NCBI GenBank assembly: GCA_017416665.1
Contig: JAFQBO010000057.1
Location: forward strand, 1-8,007
DNA length: 8,007 nt
Source of the DNA: Oscillospiraceae bacterium
GTDB taxonomy: Bacteria; Bacillota; Clostridia; Oscillospirales; Ruminococcaceae
Direction: 5' to 3'
The position numbers and the translations under genes were made by a program. Shown piece by piece: positions 1 through 6,660 of this stretch (position 1 is the first letter of the stretch; each line of letters begins with the position of its first letter). A model generated the notes under the pieces. The model saw only the letters and a list, made by a program, of their open reading frames with translations. It did no database searches and was not told where the DNA came from.

Positions 1-1186
1 CCTTACCTTCGAGGTATTCAAGTGAAGCACCGCCGCCTGTTGAGATGTGGCTCATCTTGTCAGCAAAACCGAGCTGCATAACAGCTGCAGCTGAGTCACC
101 GCCGCCGAGGATTGTTGTAGCGTCTGTTTCAGCAAGAGCCTTAGCTACAGCGATTGTACCCTTAGCAAGTACAGGGTTTTCAAATACGCCCATAGGACCG
201 TTCCAAACTACTGTCTTAGCTGACTTAACTGCATCTGCAAAGAGTTCCTGTGTCTTAGGACCGATGTCAAGACCCATCTTGTCAGCAGGGATTTCGTTTG
301 AATTGAAGATTTCGATTTCGATTTCAGCGTCGATTGGATCAGGGAATGATGCTGTAACAGCTGTATCGATTGGGAGAAGAATCTTCTTGCCGAGCTTTTC
401 AGCCTTTGCAAGCATTTCCTTACAGTAGTCAAGCTTTTCGTCGTCAACGAGTGATGTACCGATTGAACCGCCGTTAGCCTTGATGAATGTGTATGCCATA
501 CCACCACCGATGATGAGTGTGTCACACTTTTCGAGGAGGTTTGAAATTACGTTGAGCTTGTCAGCAACCTTAGCACCACCGAGGATAGCAACGAATGGTC
601 TTACAGGTACTTCTACAGCGTTACCGAGGTACTGGATTTCCTTCTGCATGAGGTAACCTACAGCTGTTTCCTTAACGAACTTTGTAACGCCAGCTGTTGA
701 AGCGTGTGCTCTGTGAGCTGAACCGAAAGCGTCCATTACGAATACTTCGTTGTCAACGAGTTCTGAGAGTTCCTTAGCGAAATCTTCGCCGTTCTTAGTT
801 TCTTCAGCACCTCTGAAACGTGTGTTTTCGAGAACTACGATTTCACCTTCGTTCATTTCAGCAACTGCCTTCTTAGCGTTGTCGCCTGTTACAGTGTCGT
901 CCTTAGCGAATACAACCTTTGTGTCAACGAGTTCTGCAAGACGAGCAGCAGCCGGAGCGAGTGAGAACTTATCTTCCGGACCGTTCTTTGGCTTACCGAG
1001 ATGTGAGCAAAGTACTACTTTACCGCCATCAGCGATGAGCTTCTTGATTGTTGGGAGAGCTGCCTGAATTCTGTTATCGTTTGTGATAACGCCGTCCTTA
1101 AGTGGAACGTTAAAGTCAACTCTTACGAGAACCTTTTTACCCTTTACATTAATGTCTTCAACTGAAACCTTGTTTAAGCCTGCCAT
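1..1186 (-). CDS. pgk: Phosphoglycerate kinase, 3' end cut by the window edge
   Basis: Cytosolic glycolytic enzyme that transfers the acyl phosphate of 1,3-bisphosphoglycerate to ADP, giving 3-phosphoglycerate and ATP. The frame gives 395 residues without a stop up to the left edge. Visible landmarks are the N-terminal substrate-domain motif VRVDFNVPL (about residues 21-29), SHLGKPK (61-67), the nucleotide-domain stretch GGAKVADK (203-210), and the late GGGDSAAAV (from 361). The last residues seen, ASLEYLEGK, normally lie close to the C-terminus, so only a few codons should be missing from a protein of about 400 residues. The ATG at 1186 is preceded by AAAGGAAG (1195-1202) at 8-nt spacing. 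The SHLGRP arginine is lysine here, a substitution I believe is common in clostridial enzymes. It is probably transcribed from its own promoter at 1441-1469, through a long leader containing a 167-bp palindrome. Family assignment is essentially certain. Confidence 0.97.
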   Translation of the reverse strand, partial: MAGLNKVSVEDINVKGKKVLVRVDFNVPLKDGVITNDNRIQAALPTIKKLIADGGKVVLCSHLGKPKNGPEDKFSLAPAAARLAELVDTKVVFAKDDTVTGDNAKKAVAEMNEGEIVVLENTRFRGAEETKNGEDFAKELSELVDNEVFVMDAFGSAHRAHASTAGVTKFVKETAVGYLMQKEIQYLGNAVEVPVRPFVAILGGAKVADKLNVISNLLEKCDTLIIGGGMAYTFIKANGGSIGTSLVDDEKLDYCKEMLAKAEKLGKKILLPIDTAVTASFPDPIDAEIEIEIFNSNEIPADKMGLDIGPKTQELFADAVKSAKTVVWNGPMGVFENPVLAKGTIAVAKALAETDATTILGGGDSAAAVMQLGFADKMSHISTGGGASLEYLEGK

Positions 1187-1213
1187 TTTAAAAGCTTCCT
1201 TTCATGTTATGTT

Positions 1214-1380
1214 TTAGAGTGTGTTCACATTAAAATCAAACACGCATATTTTTGCAAATTTCATCAACTTCTGCGTTGAAAATCCTTGCAATACGTCAGT
1301 ATTCCTGCAAATTTTCGCCTTGAATTTGACGAAATTCTGCTTAAAAATCTGCATGTTCATTTTATGTGAACACACTCTAA
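1214..1380. repeat. 167-bp imperfect palindrome, MITE-like, in the pgk leader
   Basis: The outer arms TTAGAGTGTGTTCACAT (1214-1230) and its exact reverse complement (1364-1380) match over 17 bp. Complementarity continues inward with a few indels and mismatches: AAAAT, AACACGCAT against ATGCATGTT-like sequence, TTTTT, AATTTC, and TCAA. It ends at a central hairpin AATAC-GTCA-GTATT (1290-1303). The structure is symmetric end to end, as expected of a small non-autonomous transposable element or a long hairpin repeat. If the terminal repeats start at GAGTG, the flanking TA on both sides (1215-1216 and 1378-1379) could be a target duplication of the IS630/mariner type. However, TTA/TAA is itself part of the symmetry, so this is not decisive. 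No transposase is encoded. A short plus-strand reading frame through it has no coding signature. Confidence 0.8.
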
Positions 1381-1440
1381 TTAAAAAATTGTCATTTAAT
1401 CTGCAACAACGCCAAAAGCGTTATCACTTTAACAATTTAT

Positions 1441-1469
1441 ATTTTACACTATTTTGAATGATTTTGCAA
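1441..1469 (-). promoter_or_regulatory. Probable sigma-A promoter of pgk
   Basis: On the minus strand a TTGCAA -35 (1469-1464) is followed after 17 nt by a TAAAAT -10 (1446-1441). It lies just downstream of the degV stop codon and faces pgk. Initiation would fall near position 1434, giving an unusually long leader of about 250 nt that contains the whole palindrome at 1214-1380. It is one mismatch from consensus in the -10 and two in the -35. I saw no better promoter between the palindrome and the pgk start. Not verified by any transcript data. Confidence 0.55.
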
Positions 1470-1496
1470 TAGTTTTTTTAAATTTTCGGAAAAAAA

Positions 1497-2372
1497 TTAC
1501 TTTTCCTTACTTCTGAATATAACACCGACCAGATCCGGACCTGTATTACATGTAACAGCAACGCCGATGTTGTTCATATATTCAGGCGGATAGCCGAACT
1601 TCTTTTCCATTTCAAACGCCATTGTTTCAGGGAGTTCCTTATTGCGTCCCTTAACGATGAGATATGGTGTGCCCGGTTCCATATATTTTTCAACGTCAGC
1701 AAGCAGTTTTGAAATAATATTTTTTTCGCCTCTGATTTTTTCAAGTACGGCTGTACCACCGCCTGCAAGCTTTATAATCGGACGGAATCCGAGGAGTTCA
1801 CCTGCAAAAGCCGCCGCCGCAGTAATTCTGCCTGATTTCTTGACATATTTGAGTGTAAGAGGAACGATATGAGCCTCAACCCTTGATGCCCAGTCATTGA
1901 GATAATCGACAATATCTTCAGGATTTCCGCCTTTTTTCGCCATCTGAGCCGCCTGTATAACGGCATATCCGTACATACCCGAGTAGCCCTTTGAATCGAC
2001 AACGTATATTCTCATTTTCGGTTTACCCGAATTTGCGGTTTCTTCCTTGAACTGTGCCGCCGCCGCCATAGCGTTGTTATATGTCTGTGAGCCTGTTGAA
2101 CAGATACAGATGTGAATAACGTCTGTCCAGCCCTCGTTATAGAGTTCCTTGTAGTTTTCAAGGATTTCAAAAGTAGTAAGCTGGGATGTTTTCGGCATCT
2201 CCTGTGCACTGTCTACCATATTATAAAATTTTTCATTTGTAATATCGACTCTTTCCCTGTAGTCATTACCGTCAACAGTAATCGGGAAATTCATTATTTT
2301 TATTCCGTTTTTCTTTTCATCTTCAAAAGAAATATCGCATGTTGAGTCAGTTAAAATTTTTATTTTCTGCAT
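1497..2372 (-). CDS. DegV-family (FakB-like) fatty-acid-binding protein
   Basis: 291-residue cytosolic protein of the DegV family, whose characterised members (FakB) hold a fatty acid for phosphorylation by the kinase FakA. Family landmarks: the N-terminal KIKILTDSTCDIS, KTSQ (T62-S63-Q64 region) corresponding to the fatty-acid carboxylate-binding TSQ, CSTGSQTYNNA (91-101) in place of the usual SSGLSGTYQSA, KKSGRI, FRPIIKL, and a C-terminal NTGPD. At the last site most family members read HTGPG, and in FakB that histidine contacts the ligand. Here it aligns with N276. The start at 2372 is chosen over an in-frame ATG at 2393 for two reasons. A strong AAGGAAGG (2379-2386) sits 6 nt upstream of 2372, and the protein then begins as relatives do. 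The gene starts 14 bases after the trmL stop and is probably cotranscribed with it. Ligand and partner are unknown. I see no fakA in the window. Confidence 0.9.
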   Translation of the reverse strand: MQKIKILTDSTCDISFEDEKKNGIKIMNFPITVDGNDYRERVDITNEKFYNMVDSAQEMPKTSQLTTFEILENYKELYNEGWTDVIHICICSTGSQTYNNAMAAAAQFKEETANSGKPKMRIYVVDSKGYSGMYGYAVIQAAQMAKKGGNPEDIVDYLNDWASRVEAHIVPLTLKYVKKSGRITAAAAFAGELLGFRPIIKLAGGGTAVLEKIRGEKNIISKLLADVEKYMEPGTPYLIVKGRNKELPETMAFEMEKKFGYPPEYMNNIGVAVTCNTGPDLVGVIFRSKEK

Positions 2373-2378
2373 ATTTGA

Positions 2379-2386
2379 CCTTCCTT
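2379..2386 (-). promoter_or_regulatory. Shine-Dalgarno site that fixes the degV start
   Basis: AAGGAAGG lies 6 nt before the ATG at 2372 and directly abuts the trmL stop codon TAG (2389-2387). The alternative upstream ATG at 2391-2393 overlaps the end of trmL and has no such site in front of it, so the shorter DegV product is favoured. Confidence 0.8.
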
Positions 2387-2881
2387 CTACCATTTATATT
2401 CTGTCAGCTGACCTTCTCTTGAGAGGTCGGGAAAATCCCATTGTCTGAGCACTTCATACGTCGCAATTGCAACGGTGTTTGAAAGATTGAGACTTCGGAG
2501 CTCGTTTCTCATCGGAACACGCACACAACGCTGAGGATTGCTGTAAAGCAGCTGTTCGTCAAGACCCTTGTCCTCACGCCCGAAAAACAGGTACGCATTG
2601 TCGGGATATTCCATATCACTGTAGACGTTTCTGCCTTTTGTCGTGAAGAAAAAGTACTCTCCTTTGTTTTTACTGAAAAACTCTTCAATGTTTTCATAGT
2701 ACGAAATGTCAAGCTTGTCCCAGTAATCAAGCCCTGCCCTTTTAAGCTGTTTGTCCGTTATCTCAAAGCCGAATGGCTTTATCAGATGCAGTCTTGCACC
2801 CGTAACGGCACAGGTTCTTGATATGTTGCCGGTGTTCTGAGGTATCTGCGGCTGGACAAGTACAATATTAAGATTTTTCAT
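2387..2881 (-). CDS. trmL: tRNA (cytidine(34)-2'-O)-methyltransferase TrmL
   Basis: A 164-residue SPOUT-class methyltransferase that uses S-adenosylmethionine to 2'-O-methylate the wobble nucleotide (C34 or cmnm5U34) of certain leucine tRNAs. The whole protein is the compact catalytic domain. Motif 1 is PQIPQNTGNISRT (11-23), motif 2 is FFGREDKGL (99-107), and motif 3 is VPMRNELRSLNLSNTVAIA (122-140), which together form the trefoil-knot cofactor site. Length matches the family (about 155-165). The start at 2881 has AGGAGA (2891-2896) 9 nt upstream and a strong promoter at 2916-2944, so the leader is only about 30 nt. It is first in a probable two-gene unit with degV. No functional link between the two products is evident. 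Family assignment is confident. The exact tRNA substrates are taken from E. coli TrmL. Confidence 0.95.
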   Translation of the reverse strand: MKNLNIVLVQPQIPQNTGNISRTCAVTGARLHLIKPFGFEITDKQLKRAGLDYWDKLDISYYENIEEFFSKNKGEYFFFTTKGRNVYSDMEYPDNAYLFFGREDKGLDEQLLYSNPQRCVRVPMRNELRSLNLSNTVAIATYEVLRQWDFPDLSREGQLTEYKW

Positions 2882-2915
2882 TGCCTGATGTCTCCTATAA
2901 ACAGTTCTAAATTAT

Positions 2916-2944
2916 ATTATACCAAAAAAAATTTCTTTTTTCAA
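2916..2944 (-). promoter_or_regulatory. Strong sigma-A promoter of trmL-degV
   Basis: On the minus strand TTGAAA (2944-2939) and a perfect TATAAT (2921-2916) are separated by exactly 17 nt of A/T-tract DNA. Initiation would be near 2909, about 28 nt before the trmL start. The GC-rich hairpin of the dispersed repeat (2966-2989) ends only about 22 nt upstream of the -35 box. Confidence 0.85.
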
Positions 2945-2965
2945 TATTTATGCAAAATTATTTTT

Positions 2966-3036
2966 GTCGGGTCGGTGTCCCGACCGGACATATCTGACTA
3001 CAAATATTATTATAATTTAATGCACGATGGTTTATC
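2966..3036. repeat. Dispersed intergenic element, copy A (GC hairpin plus 30-nt block)
   Basis: Plus-strand order: a hairpin GGTCGG-TGTC-CCGACC (2970-2985), extended after one mismatch by GTC/GAC (2966-2968, 2987-2989), then GGACAT, a 15-nt AT-rich spacer, then a 30-nt block (3007-3036) containing TTATTATAATTTAATGCACG. The block matches copy B at 7889-7918 at 29 of 30 positions. The hairpin has a different stem from copy B but the same TGTC loop and the same GGACAT 3' flank. It lies between the ECF S-component terminator and the trmL promoter. No coding potential seen. Function unknown. Two copies within 5 kb suggest more elsewhere in the genome. Confidence 0.75.
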
Positions 3037-3073
3037 GGGTTTCCCTCGGGCAAATAAAAATTTAGTTTTAAAC

Positions 3074-3103
3074 AAAAAAGACAGAACTTTCATTCTGCCT
3101 TTT
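3074..3103 (-). terminator. Rho-independent terminator after the ECF S-component gene
   Basis: Minus-strand reading: GGCAGAA (3099-3093), loop TGAAAG, TTCTGTC (3086-3080) with one G-U pair, then a run of six T (3079-3074). The stem can extend by four A-T pairs using the same T-run. It begins about 5 nt after the TAA stop at 3109-3111, so it terminates this gene and separates it from trmL. Confidence 0.88.
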
Positions 3104-3108
3104 GTTGT

Positions 3109-3744
3109 TTATGCAAGCTGATTGGATGCATTATTTACATCAATAAGCTTTGATTTATAGAGTGCCGTACAGATTATACCAGTAACAGCGGTTGCGGTAA
3201 ACATTTCCACAACAGCATTGATTCCCACGAAATTACATATGAAAATAAATACATTCTGTTCGCCCATCATATGCTGTAAATAATCGGTCTGACCAAACAG
3301 CAATACGAGAGATGTCATAAAAAAGAGTGTATTTAAAAATGCTGCTGAAAACCCTGTAATCAATGAAACTACATAAGGATTAACCTTTTTTCTTAAAAGA
3401 TTTTTTACACAGCCTGTAAGAAAGCCTGCAAGAACTCTTGAAACCACACAGACGATAAATGCAAAAAATACATTATTCTCAAGCAGAATTGCTCCGAACG
3501 AACTCGGAACACCTATTCCAAAACACTGTAAAAAACTGAGCAAGCCGAAAACACCGCCCATTATCGAACCGCCTAGTCGTCCGAGGATAACACCTGCTAT
3601 TGCTACAGGAATTACATTCAGTGTGATGCATAGTGGACCTATTGGAATAGAACCTATCGGAGTCGCAGAAAAAATAATAAGTACTATCGCAAGTATTCCC
3701 ATAATTGTGATATAATTTGCTTTGTTTTTTGAACTTGTTTTCAT
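3109..3744 (-). CDS. ECF transporter S component (substrate-binding membrane protein)
   Basis: A 211-residue, very hydrophobic protein with about five or six membrane segments. It resembles the ECF S-component family that includes pantothenate and folate binders (ECF_trnsprt type). The N-terminal part shows the typical FSATPIGSIPIGPLCITLN, then VIPVAIAGVILGRLGGSIMG, in which a proline/glycine-rich loop precedes the AxxxGxxxG-like helix that docks on EcfT. Further hydrophobic helices follow, with a basic loop NLLRKKVNP. S components capture vitamins or related compounds and are energised by EcfA/EcfA'/EcfT. None of those are encoded here, so a shared (group II) module elsewhere is expected. 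The substrate cannot be read from sequence. Pantothenate is only a guess. The start at 3744 is chosen because AAAGGAGG lies 8 nt upstream. An in-frame ATG at 3795 lacks a binding site. It has its own promoter and terminator. Confidence 0.85.
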   Translation of the reverse strand: MKTSSKNKANYITIMGILAIVLIIFSATPIGSIPIGPLCITLNVIPVAIAGVILGRLGGSIMGGVFGLLSFLQCFGIGVPSSFGAILLENNVFFAFIVCVVSRVLAGFLTGCVKNLLRKKVNPYVVSLITGFSAAFLNTLFFMTSLVLLFGQTDYLQHMMGEQNVFIFICNFVGINAVVEMFTATAVTGIICTALYKSKLIDVNNASNQLA

Positions 3745-3752
3745 GCCGAAAA

Positions 3753-3760
3753 CCTCCTTT
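3753..3760 (-). promoter_or_regulatory. Shine-Dalgarno site that fixes the S-component start
   Basis: AAAGGAGG, a near-perfect anti-16S complement, lies 8 nt before the ATG at 3744. The longer in-frame alternative beginning at 3795 would place this site inside the coding region and has no purine-rich site of its own. Confidence 0.85.
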
Positions 3761-3842
3761 GCTGTCATTTTACCTTTCTGAAGATTGTACTGCATATGAT
3801 GGATTATTTCAAAAATACGTTCTGAAATACTTTACCACTATT

Positions 3843-3871
3843 ATTATATCACACTTTTTTACTTTTTTCAA
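3843..3871 (-). promoter_or_regulatory. Promoter of the ECF S-component gene, overlapping the sbcC stop
   Basis: Minus strand: TTGAAA (3871-3866), 17-nt spacer, TATAAT (3848-3843), with TGA directly before the -10, giving an extended -10 (TGnTATAAT). The TGA stop codon of sbcC (3870-3868) lies inside the -35 box. Initiation near 3836 gives a leader of about 90 nt. This contains a 7-bp hairpin TATTTCA/TGAAATA (3805-3811, 3823-3829). No known riboswitch consensus was recognised in it. Confidence 0.85.
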
Positions 3872-6657
3872 TACTCAATTTTAACTTTACTGCCGGAATA
3901 ATTATTTTTTGTAACGATAATCTTTTTATCAATCTGATTTTTAAGTTCAGACACATGTGAAATGATACCGATAAGTCTGTTACCCTCTACAAGTGATGCC
4001 AGCATATTGACCGCCTGACCGAGTGCCTCGTCATCAAGAGATCCGAAGCCTTCGTCAATAAACATTGTATCAATTTTTATACCGCCTGCCGACTGCTGAA
4101 TTTCGTCTGCCATACCGAAAGCAAGTGCAAGTGAAGTAATAAAGCTTTCACCACCTGAAAGGGTTTTTACCTCACGTTCAGACTGGGTGTAGTGGTCGTA
4201 TATGTTGAGATCAAGCCCGAATTTTCTTCGCTTGTCACTTGATTCTTCTGCCCTCACAAGTTCATATTGTCCGTTAGTCATTTTCAGCAGACGAATATTT
4301 GCCTTATTGATAATTCTCGCAAAATATATCATCTGAACTCTTACCTCAAGGGTCATCTGCATAGCATTCTGCTTTTTTATATTACCGTTTACGAGGTCTG
4401 ACAGCTCTTTCTGCCATCTGTATTTTTCATAATTTTTCTCAAGCTTTTTCGCATACTCACTGATGCTCTTTTTCTTGCTTATATTTGTTTCTGTAATATG
4501 CCTGATACTGGTTATCTGTTCAATTATCTCATTACGCTTTTTGCTTTTTTCGTCACGCATAAGATTGAGTTCCTCTGTTTCAGGAATATCCGTTGTTTCG
4601 AGCTGACTTTCAGCTGTTTCAAGAGCTGATTTTGCCGTATTGATGTCTGTGATGCACGCATCATGTTCAGTCTGTACCTCAGCAAGAGTACGGTTAAGAT
4701 TATCTATCTGTTTGCTGAGCTTCACACACTCTGCTTTTGCCGATTCCATGTTCTCAAATTCAAGAACAATACCGTCAATGCGTGTTTTAAGGATAACGAG
4801 CTTTTCTTTAAGCTGTGATGTTTCTGCGTTAATCTTCTCAACTGCCTCATTACTGCTCTTTATTTTTGCCTCTGAAATTTTTGTAAGACTTTCAATTTCC
4901 TTAATTCGTGTCTTACGCTTTTTTATATCATCAAGCTGTTTTTTCACATCGGAAACACGTTCTTCTGTCAACTTTTTTTCGGATACGGATTTTTCAGCAA
5001 TTTCTTCAACAGTGTCGCTTGCCTGATTCCATAACGTCTCTGATGCTTTTCTGATATTTTCCTGTAAAATATTCAGTTTTTCATTGAGACTGTTTACCTC
5101 ATCACGGCTTTTGTCTTTCTTTTCCTTTGATACATCAAGATGCTTTTTACATTTTTCAAGTTCCTGTTCTGATGGTGTATCAGCGGGCTTTACAGCAATA
5201 CACGGATGTTCCTTTGAACCACATACAGGACACATCTGATTTTCCGAAAGCTTTTCAGCGAGTATTCCTGCTATTGCACTGTCATACAGCGATTCCTTTT
5301 TCTGATACTCGTCTCTTTCTTTTTCATAGTCAGCAAGTGTTTTGGTAAACTTTTTCTGAGCCGTTTTATGATTTGCCTCAGCATCATCATAATCTGCTGT
5401 CATATCAGAAATTCCGTCGATTTTTTCAAGCTGTCTTTCAAGGCTGTCGAGCTGTTTGTTAAGATCTATTTCAGCCGTTTCAGAAACTTCAAGATTTTTT
5501 ATTTCATTTTTGTACTTTTCAAGAAGTAACGTTTCATTTTCCGTTTCAGATATAAGCTTATCACGCTTTTTTTCGAGTGAGGTATACTCTTTTTCAACCT
5601 TCTTATGTTCCTTTGTAAGCTTGTCTTTTTCGGCATATTCAGGGTACTGCTTTTCAATTTCAGCCGTTCTGATTTCAAGCTGTTTAACCTGCTGAGCATT
5701 TTTCTGTGCCTGTTCAAGCTTCACTCTGAGTTGTTCAAGAACAGAAGTTTTAGCAGAAATAATTTCTTTGTTTTTTTCGATAATTACTTTAAGCTCATGA
5801 TTTACTTTCTGAATTCCGAGATTTTTATTTATTTCTTCAAGTTCACGATCAATAGCATTTCTCAGCTTTTCACATTCCGTTTGCATTTCCGTCTGTTCAC
5901 TGTTAATAAGGTCGATTTTTTCAGAAATAATATCTGCTGAGAACGCATCATTCTCGTTTTGCAGTTCAGCCAGTCCTGCAATAAACTCATACGCCTGACT
6001 TGTTTCAGGACAGATTATTTCCTTAATGGAACGTGAAATGATCTTTTTGTCATCATCAATTTCATCAGCTGTAATTTTAGCGGTTTCCTTAACTTTTTCC
6101 TGCAACTGTTCATATAAATGAGTTTTAAAAATCTCCGCAAAAATTTTACGTTTTTCACTTGTATCAGCCATCAGAAACTTCATAAAGCTGCCCTGAGGAA
6201 GCATAACAATCTGACGGAACTGTCTTTCATCAACGCCTACAATTTTTTTGATTTCTTCATTGACATTTACTTTTCCGGTAATATTTCTGCCATCAGGAGT
6301 AATCAAAAGCTCTGACGCTGACTCTGTTGCTGTTCCCTCTCCTCTTTTTGCAGCTCGTTCGTATTCAGGATTTCTGCGGATAACATACACTTCATCTCTG
6401 TAGAGGAATTCAAGTTCAACAAAGGTTTCATGATACGATGTTGCGTACATACTTCTGAAATTTTTTGCATTGTTACGAAAATCACCGCTTCCCGTACCAT
6501 AAAGGGCATATGTTACAGCATCAAAAATGGTTGTTTTTCCAGCACCTGTATCACCTGTAATCAGGTATATTCCTTTTTCGCCGAGCTTTTCAAAATCAAT
6601 CACTGTTTCGTCAAGATATGAACCAAAGGCAGATATAGTAAGTTTTAACGGTCTCAT
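3868..6657 (-). CDS. sbcC: Exonuclease SbcCD subunit C (Rad50-like ATPase)
   Basis: A 929-residue SMC/Rad50-type ATPase that with SbcD forms the nuclease which opens DNA hairpins and processes blocked double-strand ends. The N-terminal ATPase half carries Walker A GDTGAGKT (35-42) and the Q-loop LPQGSF (Q155). Long Glu/Lys-rich coiled coils run from about 180 to 780 and are interrupted by a zinc hook CPVCGSKEHP (476-485, Cys476/Cys479) for dimerisation. The C-terminal half has the signature LSGGES (833-838), Walker B TMFIDE (864-869), D-loop SLDD (873-876) and the switch His901 in ISHVSEL. All catalytic motifs are intact. It is shorter than E. coli SbcC (1048 residues), which is usual in Firmicutes. 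The ATG at 6657 follows the sbcD stop by 3 nt, with its GGAGG inside the end of sbcD, implying translational coupling. No terminator is seen after it. Confidence 0.97.
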   Translation of the reverse strand: MRPLKLTISAFGSYLDETVIDFEKLGEKGIYLITGDTGAGKTTIFDAVTYALYGTGSGDFRNNAKNFRSMYATSYHETFVELEFLYRDEVYVIRRNPEYERAAKRGEGTATESASELLITPDGRNITGKVNVNEEIKKIVGVDERQFRQIVMLPQGSFMKFLMADTSEKRKIFAEIFKTHLYEQLQEKVKETAKITADEIDDDKKIISRSIKEIICPETSQAYEFIAGLAELQNENDAFSADIISEKIDLINSEQTEMQTECEKLRNAIDRELEEINKNLGIQKVNHELKVIIEKNKEIISAKTSVLEQLRVKLEQAQKNAQQVKQLEIRTAEIEKQYPEYAEKDKLTKEHKKVEKEYTSLEKKRDKLISETENETLLLEKYKNEIKNLEVSETAEIDLNKQLDSLERQLEKIDGISDMTADYDDAEANHKTAQKKFTKTLADYEKERDEYQKKESLYDSAIAGILAEKLSENQMCPVCGSKEHPCIAVKPADTPSEQELEKCKKHLDVSKEKKDKSRDEVNSLNEKLNILQENIRKASETLWNQASDTVEEIAEKSVSEKKLTEERVSDVKKQLDDIKKRKTRIKEIESLTKISEAKIKSSNEAVEKINAETSQLKEKLVILKTRIDGIVLEFENMESAKAECVKLSKQIDNLNRTLAEVQTEHDACITDINTAKSALETAESQLETTDIPETEELNLMRDEKSKKRNEIIEQITSIRHITETNISKKKSISEYAKKLEKNYEKYRWQKELSDLVNGNIKKQNAMQMTLEVRVQMIYFARIINKANIRLLKMTNGQYELVRAEESSDKRRKFGLDLNIYDHYTQSEREVKTLSGGESFITSLALAFGMADEIQQSAGGIKIDTMFIDEGFGSLDDEALGQAVNMLASLVEGNRLIGIISHVSELKNQIDKKIIVTKNNYSGSKVKIEY

Positions 6658-6660
6658 AAA

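Larger units (their letters stand above)
1187..1496. other. 310-base intergenic region between degV and pgk
   Basis: No gene. In minus-strand order it holds a T-rich/A-rich stretch after the degV stop (1471-1496) that is not a convincing terminator, and the probable pgk promoter (1441-1469). A short hairpin AACGC-CAAAA-GCGTT (1408-1422) without a following U-run comes next, then the 167-bp palindrome (1214-1380) and the pgk ribosome binding site (1195-1202). With no clear degV terminator, some readthrough from trmL-degV into pgk is possible. Confidence 0.7.

Noticed and set aside
45..1067. Open frames on the plus strand and the alternative minus frame across pgk
   Set aside because: They are antisense or out-of-frame shadows of pgk, whose own frame is unmistakable. 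Biased codon use of a highly expressed gene keeps the opposite strand free of stops.
1408..1422. Hairpin AACGC/GCGTT as a degV terminator
   Set aside because: The stem is only 5 bp and no U-run follows it on the minus strand. It also lies downstream of the likely pgk promoter.
1221..1457. 78-codon plus-strand frame from MFTLKSN
   Set aside because: It runs through the palindrome, has no ribosome binding site and no recognisable domain. Its length follows from the AT-rich inverted repeat.
2373..2393. Longer DegV start at 2393
   Set aside because: It overlaps the end of trmL, lacks a binding site and adds MVEGRSN ahead of the usual family N-terminus.
2888..3121. 77-codon plus-strand frame in the trmL-S component gap
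   Set aside because: It spans the trmL promoter, the dispersed repeat and the terminator and has no protein-like features.
3745..3795. Longer S-component start at 3795
   Set aside because: No Shine-Dalgarno site precedes it, whereas AAAGGAGG sits 8 nt before the ATG at 3744.
4640..5940. Plus-strand frames inside sbcC (for example 4640-5026 and 5605-5940)
   Set aside because: They are antisense to the coiled-coil coding region. Repeated Glu/Lys/Ser codons give Phe/Leu/Ser-rich frames on the other strand that look membrane-like but are artefacts.
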